The translations under genes and the position numbers were made by a program. Of a stretch of DNA of 64,000 bases, positions 52,401 to 64,000 are shown piece by piece (the first letter of the stretch is position 1; each line of letters begins with the position of its first letter). This DNA is from Pyrocephalus nanus (taxonomy: Eukaryota; Chordata; Aves; Passeriformes; Tyrannidae). The stretch is from NCBI GenBank assembly GCA_038380795.1, contig CM076264.1:11162001-11226000 (forward strand), given 5' to 3'. The notes below the pieces were generated by a model, which did no database searches, was not told the DNA's origin, and saw nothing but the letters and a program-made list of their open reading frames with translations.

Positions 52401-55400
52401 AACAGCTCTAAACTCACACCAAAGGGAAAGGAAAAGATTCACGAAATATCCAACAAGTTTCTATTTCACGAACACATAATTTAAGAAGAATAGTGAAAGC
52501 TTCTAAGTCTGTAACATCTGGAGTCATGAACACCCCTCTAGCATATCATACTATTTCTATTCATTTACTTTCAAACTGTTCATTTGAGAATTACAACACA
52601 GCACAAATACATCATACAAGCCAAGGGTGCTGTACGTTAGTGATGATATAACCATTTCAGCCTGCCTTCTATCTCACTTGATGTTTTGTCATCTTAAACT
52701 CCTATTGGGATAATGCTGCTTGCCTATGAAATGAGAAAAAGGCAAAACAACAGGTATTTTCTGTTAGTTTTAAATTCAGATGATAAATTGTTTGAACCTC
52801 AAAGCAGTGAAGGAGAAACAATGAAAATAGTGTGAAGAAAAAAGCCTCTCAAGTCCTTACAGAGTCAAACACACATACAAGGGCACATTCTGGGTTTTGA
52901 TTATCAGTCACACTGACATCCCTGTGCAAGATTTTTGGAAGAGGTGCATTGTCACACTTTAGGTAATGCTTCTCTTGTTAGAACTTTTCCAGCTCTAGCT
53001 ATTAACGATACTAGAAAAGGTAAAGTATTCTAAAGCAGTTCTTCAGGTAGAATAGACAGGCAGCTTTCTATCGACAAGGATCCCACGTGCTTGTGGTGAC
53101 TTCAGTCTGAATTCATGTCCTACTGCATATGTACTTTATGGGAACTTTCCTATTTTTGCAAACAGACTCAAGCAAGCAGTTTCTAGGCCTGCTGGGCTTT
53201 TCTTGTCAAACGCCAGTGCTGACACAGAAAAACAGCAAAAGTGAGATGCTTCTCTTGAATCCCATCCAACAATAGTAGCAGAGACATTTCTTCAAATAGA
53301 AAGGATTTCTAACAGTTCTCGATCTTACACAACTTTGCTTACTTACCTGTTGTTTTTATTTCAAGACAGTCAAATCCATAACTTTCAAAAAGCAGCTTCT
53401 CTAAAGAAGTTTTTGGAGTGAAGGCAGCTTTATTTCCACATTATACATGTTACTGCGATTCACTGAAATGCTTTAGAGGAAAATCAACTCTTTTAACTAA
53501 GACTGTGCAGGACTACAGTTCTAGAAGGTAGCCTTAACTTTTTCCAAAGAGAAAAGGTGGGATCCTTGTGAATATCTCCTAGCATTTATGAAACTGCTGC
53601 ACTATAACATCTAGAAGAATAAAACATGATTCAGAAGGAAATAAACAGGTCTCAGCCTAGTCCTGAAGGATTTCTGTATGAGAGCAGAGCTCAGATAAAA
53701 CACATAAAGGAATATTGGGCAACAAAATTTTATGTTGAAAAATGAAGTTGATACAATAAAACCTCCAACAATTTGTTAAAAAAAAATGTTTCTGTGTTGT
53801 TTCAAAATGGAAGATATAGGAAGGGGACCATCAGAGAAATTTTCTATATCAACAACCTTTAGAATTTTTCTGATGCATGTTGCTGTCAATAACTCACAAT
53901 TCTTTCCTCAGATCTACATGGCATTAAATAAAGGAAAAGATGCTAGAAATCAATTTTTGCTGCTTATGTGATCCTATAATCTTGGTTGAAAAAAACCAAC
54001 CAGTATTGCTGAAACTGATGAGCAGTCTCAGATCTAAGAATATCGAGGAATTCAGTGATTTGGAGATAGGTCCTCTTAAACATACCAACCAACCAACCAA
54101 TGTAATCTGTTTATCAAATTGACATACTAACCCTCCTGTTCTTGTTTTGCTTTTTGTATTGCAAATTTTTTCCTTATTCTTTTAGCTTGTGCTTGGCATC
54201 CTCTGTTTCCCTACTTCTTTCGTGTCTCCCTTGTTTAGTTATAACACATTACTTTCCTAGTGGATTGTTTAGGAAATAAAAAGGAAAGCACATCATATAA
54301 CATGAGGCTTGACCACCGACTTTGACCAAGGAGCAGATTCATGATGTAATCACAGTGATGTGACACTGAGATCTTGAAAAACAGTTAATATACAGTAACT
54401 AAGATTTTTTGAGCTCACAAGTATCCCACTGTTACCATGGGTTCTCAGTCTGTCCATTTTGAAGAGGTGGCCAGAAACAGCAGGGTTACTGGAGGCTCAG
54501 CTGTGGATAGGGTACAGATTTTAAGCACTGCTATGGACAGGCCATAATGGTTCAGTAAGAAGCAACAGCTTAATAAACACACTAACTTGCAGTAGGATTT
54601 CATAAGAGGCAAGGAGACACTTGGTCTTACAGCCATACAACCACATCCAGGAAAACCCTTTTGTCTTATATGATCACACTGACAGATAGGGTTTCTTTGG
54701 AAGGAATGCTGAAGTCAAAATTCTATCTGCACAGTTGCTCTTTCCCTCTGCTACTTATGTGTTCTCCTTGAAGACAAAATAACCTTGAAAGTGCAAATTT
54801 TCAGCCTACTTTATCATCTTCGCTGTTTTGGGATTTCCCAGGGAAAGAGAGGCACATCCTGCACCTGCAGGCAACAAAACAGCTCAAATCACTCCAGCTT
54901 TGGCCTATGGAAACATCTCCCTGAAATCCTGCTCTTTCCTGAAAGTCATGGAGTCTTCTAGGTAGAACCAGACACTCACAATTTATTGTACGCCTTCTCT
55001 AAATTAAGACATCAAATTAATTCTGAGATAAATTAGGAAAATATCCATACTTAAAAAAAAAAAGGCACAATTACTAGTAAGCAATGGCAAAACATTAGAG
55101 CACCATTTGTTTGCTCACATGATAACACTTAAAAATAACAAAAATACTTCCCAAGTTACGTATTTTAATATTTAATAAAAATAATTAACAAAATTAGAGA
55201 ACATAGCTAGAGCTAGGTTACTGTTTGGCATACAATAAATTTCCTGAAAAAAATAGAAGAGGAAATCAGATTGTACCTGACAGTTTCAGATCAAGAAGAT
55301 GGGAGGTCAAAGAGAAATCTATTTTGATTTCTTGTTTGTGAAAGCAATTTCTGTTTCATAATTGTCCTACATTAGAGAAAGTCAAAGAAAAAATGCTGAA

Positions 55401-55788
55401 ATACTAAATTCTAGGTTAAAACATTTTTAATTTGTTTAGATGGTATTTCAGAGAGATCTGAAAATAAAAAAAAAAAAACACCCAGAAAAATTTCCAGTTT
55501 GGCTCATCCTGTCTCAAAATTCTTGGGTTACCACAGAGCGAACCCCCTGCTGTTTGTCTATGTTTAGACATATTGTAGGTTTTTTGAAATACAATTAGTT
55601 CTGACAAATACATGAAAGGGCAGTTTCAAGGTTTATATCTACTATGCATAAAACATATGCATAATATCAAAAAATTTGACAAGATACATCTCTACCAGTG
55701 TTAATCCCTGCACTTCAGAAACCTCTGCTGATCACAAAAGAATTAATATTTTCCTTTGTGACTGATACAGAATGGTTGCAAGAATGTT

Positions 55789-55801
55789 CCCCCCCCCCCC
55801 C
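55789..55801. repeat. Poly(C)13 tract
   Basis: A run of 13 C (13 G on the minus strand) in AT-rich surroundings. A shorter 9-nt C run is at 8568-8576. Confidence 0.95.
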
Positions 55802-55861
55802 AACATTAAGAGTAACTATGTGGTAAAAAGTAACATTGACAAAATTCATATAGTGAAAACA

Positions 55862-55887
<26 letters not shown>
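55862..55887. repeat. (AT)13 microsatellite
   Basis: An AT dinucleotide array of about 26 bp, 60 bp after a 13-nt C run. Confidence 0.95.
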
Positions 55888-55893
<6 letters not shown>

Positions 55894-58800
55894 CCAGTTA
55901 GAATCAGAACCCATTTTCATCACTGGTGTGTTTAAGACACCTACATTAGCAGTTTAAATCCACCCTCAGCAACTCCCCATCGCTGCAGGTGAACAGCAAA
56001 ATCAAGTTGACTTTATGTGCCTATATCCCCTTATCTGTCAAAATGGACAACCAGATGCCACCAGCTGGGAACAGTCCCTTGGTCCTGCCGACTCCCAGAT
56101 TGCCCTGGAATCACCTGAGAGTGCATTAAAATCTGCCAAAATAAGGCCAGTATATATTTAATAATTTCACTGTATAAAATCCCTAAGATTATGTTCTAAA
56201 ATCTATCCCCAGTGGTTTTTAATTTACAAATGTGGGCAGAGGCTTCAAGTCCTGCAAAGTCATTCTGGTGACTGTGTGAGAGATTAGCTTCAGAAGTGAA
56301 AAGTGATGGGTTTGCAGGAGAGATTCTTTACCTATCAAGACAGCTGAGCAGTTTTTGAAACATGATGTTCACCTCTATTATCCTTCAAGCAAAGGATTTG
56401 CTGTTTCATTCTGCTATTTACCAATAGTGTGTGCAGTATTACACATCAGTTCTACAAAGGCTTCTCTTTCTATCAAAAAATACAGTTCTAATAATCTTCC
56501 TAGACACTCTTCCATAAAGTATTAGGATTACATATATATGGGAAATTCGCAGGACAAAACTGTAAAATCTTTCCTGACAAACTTCTCCTGCAAGCCTTGA
56601 AATTCAGTCCAACGCACAACCAACATTAAAGCAAATGTGATCTACATCTTTGTGCAGGAAAACAGCCAAACTGAAAGCCACAGGTTTTACCTTCAGGTAA
56701 GTTTTCCCTTCCATAAGGTTATGGTATAGTGTAATTGGTTAGTGAGTCACACTGATTTCCAGTCTGTTTCTGTCATAGCAAGGAACTTCTACTAAGGATG
56801 CAATTATACATTTAGCTCACACAGCACAGTGAAACATAAACCCGTGATAAATTCTCTCTTTCATATGTCTAATCAGGTTTAAATACACTCTGTTGACCAT
56901 GAAAAAAAAAAAATCTTTTTGAATCATCCCTTTTCTTTTGGCAAAGATTTTTTTTACTTTTTTTCCCCATAGTGAGGACAAGTGGCAAAGCTGATTTAAG
57001 AGGCAGAAAGGGCTTGCTGTACAAGTAAACAGTCATGCATGAAGAATGATGCTTAAAATCTGACATTAATTTCTAGATGTTCAAATCTGTGGGTAGGAAG
57101 ACGAAATTAAGGTCAGGGAACTGTTGGTGTAAACAAAGGATCACTTTATCTATGGTGAATTTGTAATTTGGGGCATTTTAAGTGAGGAAGGTGTTGAACA
57201 GCAGTAAGTATGACTTCAAATGCTGTAACTCACCAGTTTTTACCTGCAGCTTCAGTTTGAGATATACAAAAGGAGGAATGTGACTGCTTCTGATTAACGA
57301 CACCAATTCGCATAATCTCCTCATAGGATTAAGCAATGTGTGAGTCATAAACCACAGGCAAGACCGGAAAACCACTATTCCATTTCAATTAAATAATGCC
57401 AGTTCACCACTTACTTTCAACAAACACACTGATACAATTTTTAACAAAAAAAAATTGGCAGTTTGAGATCTGATCTGTTCCGATCCCAGTTCTTTGAGCA
57501 CTAGTACCACACGCCGTACAAGGGTATAGCTATACAAGGGGAATTAGTGCACTTGTAGATTCCCCAATCACAAAAAAAAAATGCAACTAAATCTGATTTT
57601 AGCTCATATCAGGAACAAAAAAATGCAGCCCTACTTAGGTTAGGTAGGCATCTAACCAAAATGACTTATCTGAAAATGCATTGGGCTGAGATGCAGACTG
57701 TAGCAACCTGGAAATTGCATCCCGACAATCCTATCAATAAACCACCTTCTCTTCTCTTTAGCAAATTGCTTTTCAGAGAACTTTACAAAATGCAAGCAAA
57801 ATTGTTTTTGAATCCCAAACACACCATGTTTTCCATCCTTCCTTCAGAGCAAATGACAAGGCTGACAAAAATTCTTAAGAAGTGCCTTGAATTCAATTGT
57901 TGTCCTATCTGTTAATGGGTAGTATGTAGAGACTGAGGAACAAACCCTTTCTATGGGAAATTAGGAGAATGGATGCGACTGTTTTGTCTTTACATGATTC
58001 GTCTTAGTATCTGTTTAGAAGAACACCAAAGTTTTTTGGAGCCTGTTTTCAGGAGGAAGCACTTTTCTTTACCAAGTACCAAGAAGGAGGACTGGAGCTG
58101 AAATCTTTTAAACAATGTATTTGAATACAAGCCTTTTCTCTTTGTTTGTTGTGGCTACTCACATTTGTAAGGAAATTTTTATGCTGAATGCTACTGCAGA
58201 TTTCTTAGTAAATTCATCGTATCTCAGAGAGAGAATATTAGCACAGGCTGTCAATTTTTAAGCAAAAATAGGACTGCACTGATGGGGAGAGTGAAGAGAT
58301 GAAATCTCATGCTGTTTTGCCCCTAATATCCGGAAAAAATTACTTTTGGAAGATTTGAGACCATTGAAGACTAAAGATTCAATAAGCCATGTGTTTACCT
58401 CCTGCATCATTAAGTCTCTGCCAGCAGCCAGGAGTAAATAAATTATAGCACAGGTGCAAATATCTTTCTATAATAATGCTGCATCTTTCTTACTGTTACA
58501 AAGAAGTGAAGGTCATGGTTTTGCTCAGTGCAGCTACAATAACTCACAGTTTGCCAAAGATCAAAGGTGCAGCTCTCAGAATAAGCTCTATGAACTGTGG
58601 TCAGGACTCCCTGAACAGGAGAGGAGTTCACTACACTGCCAATATCACTTAATGATGGGCCAAGCGCCAATTTACTTCCTGATCTGGACTGAACAATCAG
58701 ATACATATTATTTCATTCTTTTTTTTTAGTAATTTTTTTCTGTATTGTAGACTGTGTTCTCTCCAATACACAAACAGTGGTGAGGAAATGTTCTTACCAG

Positions 58801-59164
58801 AGTTACTGTAACAGTGCCTTGGGAACATCTACAGAACTCTGACAATTCCCTAAACTTTGGAGTCATTGGGACACAGATATTTTAAGTATAAATGTTCCCA
58901 AGAACATGGTCAGCAAGCTATGTTTGCAACTGCAAGGCAGTACAGCATGGGGCTTTCCATTAATGGTAATTGCAGTCACTTGCAAGCAGAAGGTATGCTA
59001 TTTTGAAAATGCTTATAATTGGGAAAAGAGGGTGTTTTACTATGAAAAATACAAAACATTTTTCCAAACAAAATCGGAAACTTCCATGATTTTGTGAAGA
59101 AACTTACCCATCTATTATTACTGTCTTCTGAAGAAGCAGCAAGCCAGTAGCAATACGGGAGTAT

Positions 59165-59190
59165 TTCCTTCCTTCCTTCCCTCCCTCCCC
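59165..59190. repeat. (CCTT)n/(CCCT)n polypyrimidine tract
   Basis: CTTCC repeats passing into CTCCC repeats; a pure pyrimidine stretch on the plus strand. Confidence 0.9.
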
Positions 59191-62100
59191 AAGATGGGAC
59201 ACAGAAGGTAGCAAGTGTATAAATCTTTCCTCACTGAGATGGTGGAGAGTCATCTCTGTCTGCAGTGCATTTTTCTACTCTATTATGTACTCTGGCTATT
59301 TTCCACGCTGGAAGGAAAACAGTTTAAGAAACATTTCATTGTTTCATCATCTCTTGATGCTTCCATTTTAGATAAACATCACTCCAATTTTGCAGAAAAC
59401 CTCTGTCTTTTGAAATAACTTCAGTGTTCTTAGAACACAACACTGAATGAGATTGTGCTGGAGGCAATTTCAGCACCTCCAATTTTACACTCCTCTTTAT
59501 AAGAATTGCAGTTCTCAACACAGTCAAGTCTGAGTCACATCGTATCCTGGTATCACTTGTGTTACTGGTCATGTTTTCACCAGGAAAAACAGGAACACTT
59601 TTTCCCCATGCCTCAGGTGTTTGAGCTAGAGGCTCAAATAAAAATCTATGGTGCACACAGATTGTTAATTAGAAACATTTCTTCCTTCCCGAATTCCTGT
59701 CACGATGTCAGGCTGTAAGGAATTCTGCTTCCCCTTTAATCTGTAATAAATGGCAATGTCCTTCAATTATGTTCTAACTCACCCCACATTAACCTCACAG
59801 GGAATGATACTGCCTTTCCAGGTAGGTGAGAAGTGTCAGCACTCACAGTCCTCTCTAGGACTTGTTCATGGCCAACGGACTATGAAAAAGTAGAGTGACC
59901 ATACAACAAAAGTCTGAGCAGGTTGCTGCTCTCCTTCTTTTTTAGTTAATACTGCATTTCTGTGGCTGTTGGAAAGCACTTACATGCTTCTAGTAACTAA
60001 ACAATTTCCCTCTTTAGATTACATTTACTGCACTGGTAAGAGCGCAGCAGAGTCCAAGACTTTTAAACTGCTTAAATTACCCTCTTCCATGAACACAAAT
60101 AAATATGGACAGGTATGCAATGTTCTTTTTTAAAAAGATCTCAACTATTCTCTCAGCTTTACTCTCAATTAACCTTTATTAAAAACTAAATCAACTTCAC
60201 ATCATCTCATTGGAGCCTAGTCTATAAATGGGAAGCATTCTGGAATCATGCTTGTCTCTTTTTATTAGTATTTAATTCTTTGTTTGTTAAAAATAAACTC
60301 TATAATATGGTACTAACGTGCTGCTGCTGCCAGCTTAAATAAAATCAAGAAAACACAAGAGCTACAATTAAGCAGCAAAAGCAATTTAAAAAAAATTATC
60401 ACTGCCAAGCTACAGGTGTCTCTTGTTATCTCATTAATATACACATGGGGGACAGAGTTGGCTTGGGACTGTTTATGTACCACATGGTTAATAATATCCT
60501 TCTTAGTCTTTTATAATGTGTTTAAAGCAAACAAGTAGTAAAAATGCCCTGAACTAAATTTGTTTGGTTTTGCTCCTTGTGTGAATCCTTAATGGTGGCA
60601 GATCTGAGATTCAAACAAAACTAAAGGCATGTGAGTGCAGACCAGCAACTGCACTTGTCAGACAAGTGTGTACATCGATGCAGACAGAATGTTTTGGCGC
60701 ATGAAATAATAAATGACATTTTCCCAGGTATGGTACACAGTAATGAAATATGTGCAGAAACACTGTAGAAAATAGAAAACATGATAATCCATCCCAAGCT
60801 GAAATTGCTCACAGATAATAGAACTTTCAGGGGAAAACTAATGGTTTTCCTAAGTACAGAATAATTAACAACTGAAGGAGTAACAAACAACCTGAGGACA
60901 AGGAAAGAGTTATCTACCAAACATTTGTTTCCCTAAAGAGGGCATACTTAATTTAGAAAGCTTCATCTCCCTCTCATTCATTCAAACAATGAGCTGCATA
61001 TTGTTACTAAGGAATACTGACTATAAATATGTTCTTTTCCAAAAATAAATACATCAAATCACAGTGATGGAAAAATTAGAGGAACATTTACTGAAGCAGT
61101 TTTTGAAAAAACAACTTGTACATATCTATCTACTTAAAATGGCTAAATATTTGCAGAATTCAGTGTTGCCAAAATTATGTAAGCGAAGTAACTTTCTCCA
61201 GAAGAGTTATTAAAAATAAAAGTTTATAAACAAAAAATAAACAGAAATTTAGAGTAAGGGCACTATAATTACATTGTTCAATGGCTACTGCTCTCTATAT
61301 AAGCAAGCAAAGTAACAAAAGTGGACTTCTACCCTTTATGTCAAAGCATGCAATAGTTATTGCATCATACAAACTAAGCAGACAAACATAGAAAGCAGCC
61401 CATTTATTGCAGCAGCTGAAGCTTTAACAGCAGTTTAACAGTGCCCTTTTAACTTCCTATACATTTCTTTGTTTTAATAACTTCTGGCTCCCTTGACCTT
61501 ACGATAATAAATAAATCAGTGTCCTAGTGACAAGTTGATGTTTAAAAGTACAACAGGGAGTGTGCTGATGCCACCAAAATCTTCCTCATGCTAAGTTTTG
61601 CACTCCTACTTTCATTTTACCTTCAGCTGTTCACTAGGTGAACAGCTACAGAATACACTTGCAAGATCTAATCCAACTCCTTCAAAAGGCAACACATGGT
61701 ATACTTCCTAATCCAGAGCAGCAAGTCACTGGGTGCCAAATTTAGCAGCCCAGGCTTCCCATACATCTCTGGAACATCCACAGGATGATTCAGAGCCCTT
61801 AAATCAGGTAGCTGAGCATCCCACCAGGAGAGTGCTGGGAACATGAATTCTTAACTAGGCATTCATACAATAGGTATCTAAAGTTTTATGATAGAAACAG
61901 CTTGATTGTATAAGTGTTGCACTGAATTCAACAGGCTTTAAGAAAAAAAAAATCTCCCACGGCAAATTGCCCAATGAGTTTTTTCCCCCATTTTCACAAA
62001 GCTTTATGGTCTCCAACTCTATCCTTGCACTGCTGTTGCATTGCTTAAAAAGTAAACCACACAAGCCTCAGATTTTCTCTCCAGCACTATAAATATGGTT

Positions 62101-64000
62101 GAACATGATGGCTAACAATATAAACTTTCAAGCTCACTTGACAACAGAGTATTTTTGAAGGACACTCTTGATTTTTCTCTATAATGTGAATAAAATAATA
62201 AAAAAAAAGAGATTTATGAGCAAGCAATTGTCTGGTTTGGGCTATGTTACAATGTGGCACAGAACATTAAGCTTTGCAACAAGATTAAATGTCTTTTATT
62301 TTTCTTTTGGTATTCCATACCCAATGGAGTTTGGTTAGCAAGTTTCAAGTTTTTATTTTTGCCATATAAGATCATCTGACTTTTTCCTCTCCATTGTAAT
62401 ATGTATCTCATTTAATAAACCTTACAATTAAAAAAACTCCTTCAAAGATTACAATTCAGAGGGGGTTCATTTAGTTCCAATAGTTTTAACATCTGTGTTG
62501 TAGGTTGCAGAGAGCTTCAAAAGTAGCTATTGAGGTAATACATTGCTTCATTTACAACAGAAATAGGATGCCTAATGCATTTTGCAGTGCAGTAATAACG
62601 AAGCTGTGGTATTTGCATAAAGCAGTGCACAGTAATATCAGATATTGGTCCTGTCTAAAAAAGGACCTTTTGACTTCTGCTACCCCAGTGTGGGCTCATT
62701 TTCCCATCCAGTTGCACGTTACCACAGAGATCAGTGAAATCCACACTATAGAAAGCCATATTTGGGAAGGTTTGATACCTCAACTCTGCCTAGAAAAGCT
62801 GAATGCACTGGGAGAGGGTGCTTTTCAATTTAAGTATTGGTGTGGACTGTCAGGGGATAACAAAGTGGCCAGGAAAGACTGATCACAGCATCATAAAGAT
62901 GTGCATTCCATTCCATACTTGTATTACAGCTGGTGTGGCTGCCTGGAGCAGGGGATGGGACAGGGCTCACCAGAGACCTCTGATGGCAAATTTCCAGTCA
63001 GTGTTTGCTGGTATAGTTCTTTGCTAGAGCTATTTCTCTTTTAAATCAGTAAAGGCTGTTTGTCCATGAGTGTATTAAACATAGGAGCGCAAGCCAATAT
63101 TTTAGCAAAGACATACATGTCCAAATTCAAAGAATTTGAGGGATATGGTGGATTTTATTAGCACAGTACTCACTGCACTGCACAGCTGGGATTCTGAAAC
63201 ATGTTTGAGTTTTGCTTTCAGAATGCTTTTAATTGGTTTGATCACTTTCTGTTTCAGAGGATCAGTCTCTTTTGTCTTATCAACTCATTATCTCCTAGAA
63301 TTATCTCACTGTGATAGTCACAATGATCATCTTTCTTTTGGGTATGTATTTAGGTAGATCTGATTCAAACCTAAAAGCTGAACTCCAAATGGTCTTACTA
63401 TACCAACTATAACAACAAGCAAAGCACAAAATTTCAGTTTTTCATCTGCTCAAGAGACAAACAGTCTCAGCAGAACTGCCTGGAAAATACCTGTACTGTG
63501 CTTGAGCATTTGTATAAGCATGCAGGAGATAATCTAAACTGTGTGCTCAAGTTCATTACCACCTCATTGCAAGTTTCACCTTGGAATTAAACTTAAATTG
63601 AGATTGAAATGAGTTTTGTCATCCCTATTGTGCTGCGCAGAAGGAGATTCTTTGTGACAGCAGGAAGAATGATTGCCTTTAGGATAGAAAACACAAAATT
63701 TGAGATACATCTGTCACAAAATAATTTTTAAAAAATCACTTGAGATTACAAATCCTTTTCTAGACCACAGTGCTCAACAACATCTTGCCGGTGAATACCT
63801 TTCTTCTGAAAGTGAGAAAAAGTGTCTGATTTGAAAAACGTTAGTGCGCTCAAATTTCCCTGAAAACCAAGAACAATAGTTCTATCACATTATATGAAGT
63901 GACCACATTTTTCTAGCACTTCCATCTCATAAAAATCTTCATCTACAAACAAGTATCTTCACCTGAAGATAGTAATCCAAAGGGCAACTCAGAACATGAA

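Larger units (their letters stand above)
49497..64000. other. Probable intron of the minus-strand gene, or intergenic
   Basis: If the exon at 49322-49496 is real, intron sequence begins here on the minus strand. I looked for further minus-strand exons and found only short splice-flanked open segments whose phases do not join up. The sequence is AT-rich with the AT, poly(C) and CCTT arrays listed. The 125-codon plus-strand frame at 62505-62882 has no recognisable domain. Confidence 0.4.

Noticed and set aside
52861..52921. Minus-strand 61-nt segment with acceptor (TTGCACAG) and GTAAGG donor, open in one frame.
   Set aside because: Its phases join neither to the segment at 53347-53400 nor to the terminal exon without an unlikely acceptor. 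The open frame is expected by chance at this length.
53347..53400. Minus-strand 54-nt open segment with a consensus CAG|GTAAGT donor, considered as an internal exon of the gene ending at 49322.
   Set aside because: It ends in phase 1, whereas the putative terminal exon needs the previous exon to leave two bases of the split codon. The acceptor is modest, and a segment this short is open in at least one frame most of the time by chance.
54445..54636. Hydrophobic 63-codon minus-strand frame resembling a small membrane protein.
   Set aside because: No conserved motif, and an isolated frame in T-rich sequence is likely chance.
58798..58849. Minus-strand 52-nt segment flanked by TTTAG and CTG|GTAAGAA, open in one frame.
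   Set aside because: Same reasoning: short, no recognisable protein similarity, and no linking exons found.
62505..62882. 125-codon plus-strand frame.
   Set aside because: No recognisable domain, signal or homology from memory. Within the range expected by chance over 64 kb and six frames.

Overview
This is an AT-rich, vertebrate-type nuclear window that is almost entirely non-coding. Two 3' ends of CR1 non-LTR retrotransposons (about 17731-18020 and 20557-20677), both with degraded ATTCTATG-like tails, a very low density of interspersed repeats, and the absence of Alu/B1-type SINEs or L1 point to a bird, probably a passerine. I did not identify the species or any gene by name. No bacterial operons, CRISPR arrays, tRNA or rRNA genes were seen.

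Left part (1-31 kb): single-copy AT-rich sequence with scattered microsatellites. It also holds one possible ancient MIR/CORE-SINE-like tail (14889-14964), the two CR1 fragments, a perfect 16-bp-arm hairpin (21580-21615) and a 41-nt poly(T) tract (23187-23227). Two clusters of overlapping open frames (4729-5380 and 28683-29108) are noted but not called as genes.

Middle (31-42 kb): a GC-rich island of roughly 0.8 kb (about 31010-31840), a (GTTT)n/poly(T) block, a (TA)18 microsatellite, and an isolated TATA-like motif followed by a strong splice donor (37533-37595). Otherwise I see unique sequence.

Right part (42-64 kb): the only segment that I think is probably coding is on the minus strand at 49322-49496. 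It reads as the last coding exon of a protein ending in a long hydrophobic tail of the kind used as a GPI-attachment signal or C-terminal membrane anchor. A plausible 3' UTR follows on the same strand, with a candidate AATAAA signal at 48124-48129. If this is right, the sequence to the right (49.5-64 kb) is at least partly intron of this gene, with the rest of it beyond the window, and the sequence to the left is intergenic.

Almost all short open frames here look like chance frames in AT-rich DNA: they lack recognisable domains and splice context, and they often overlap on both strands. I found no convincing previously undescribed system. The points most worth checking are the terminal exon, the perfect hairpin, the poly(T) tract and the GC-rich island.
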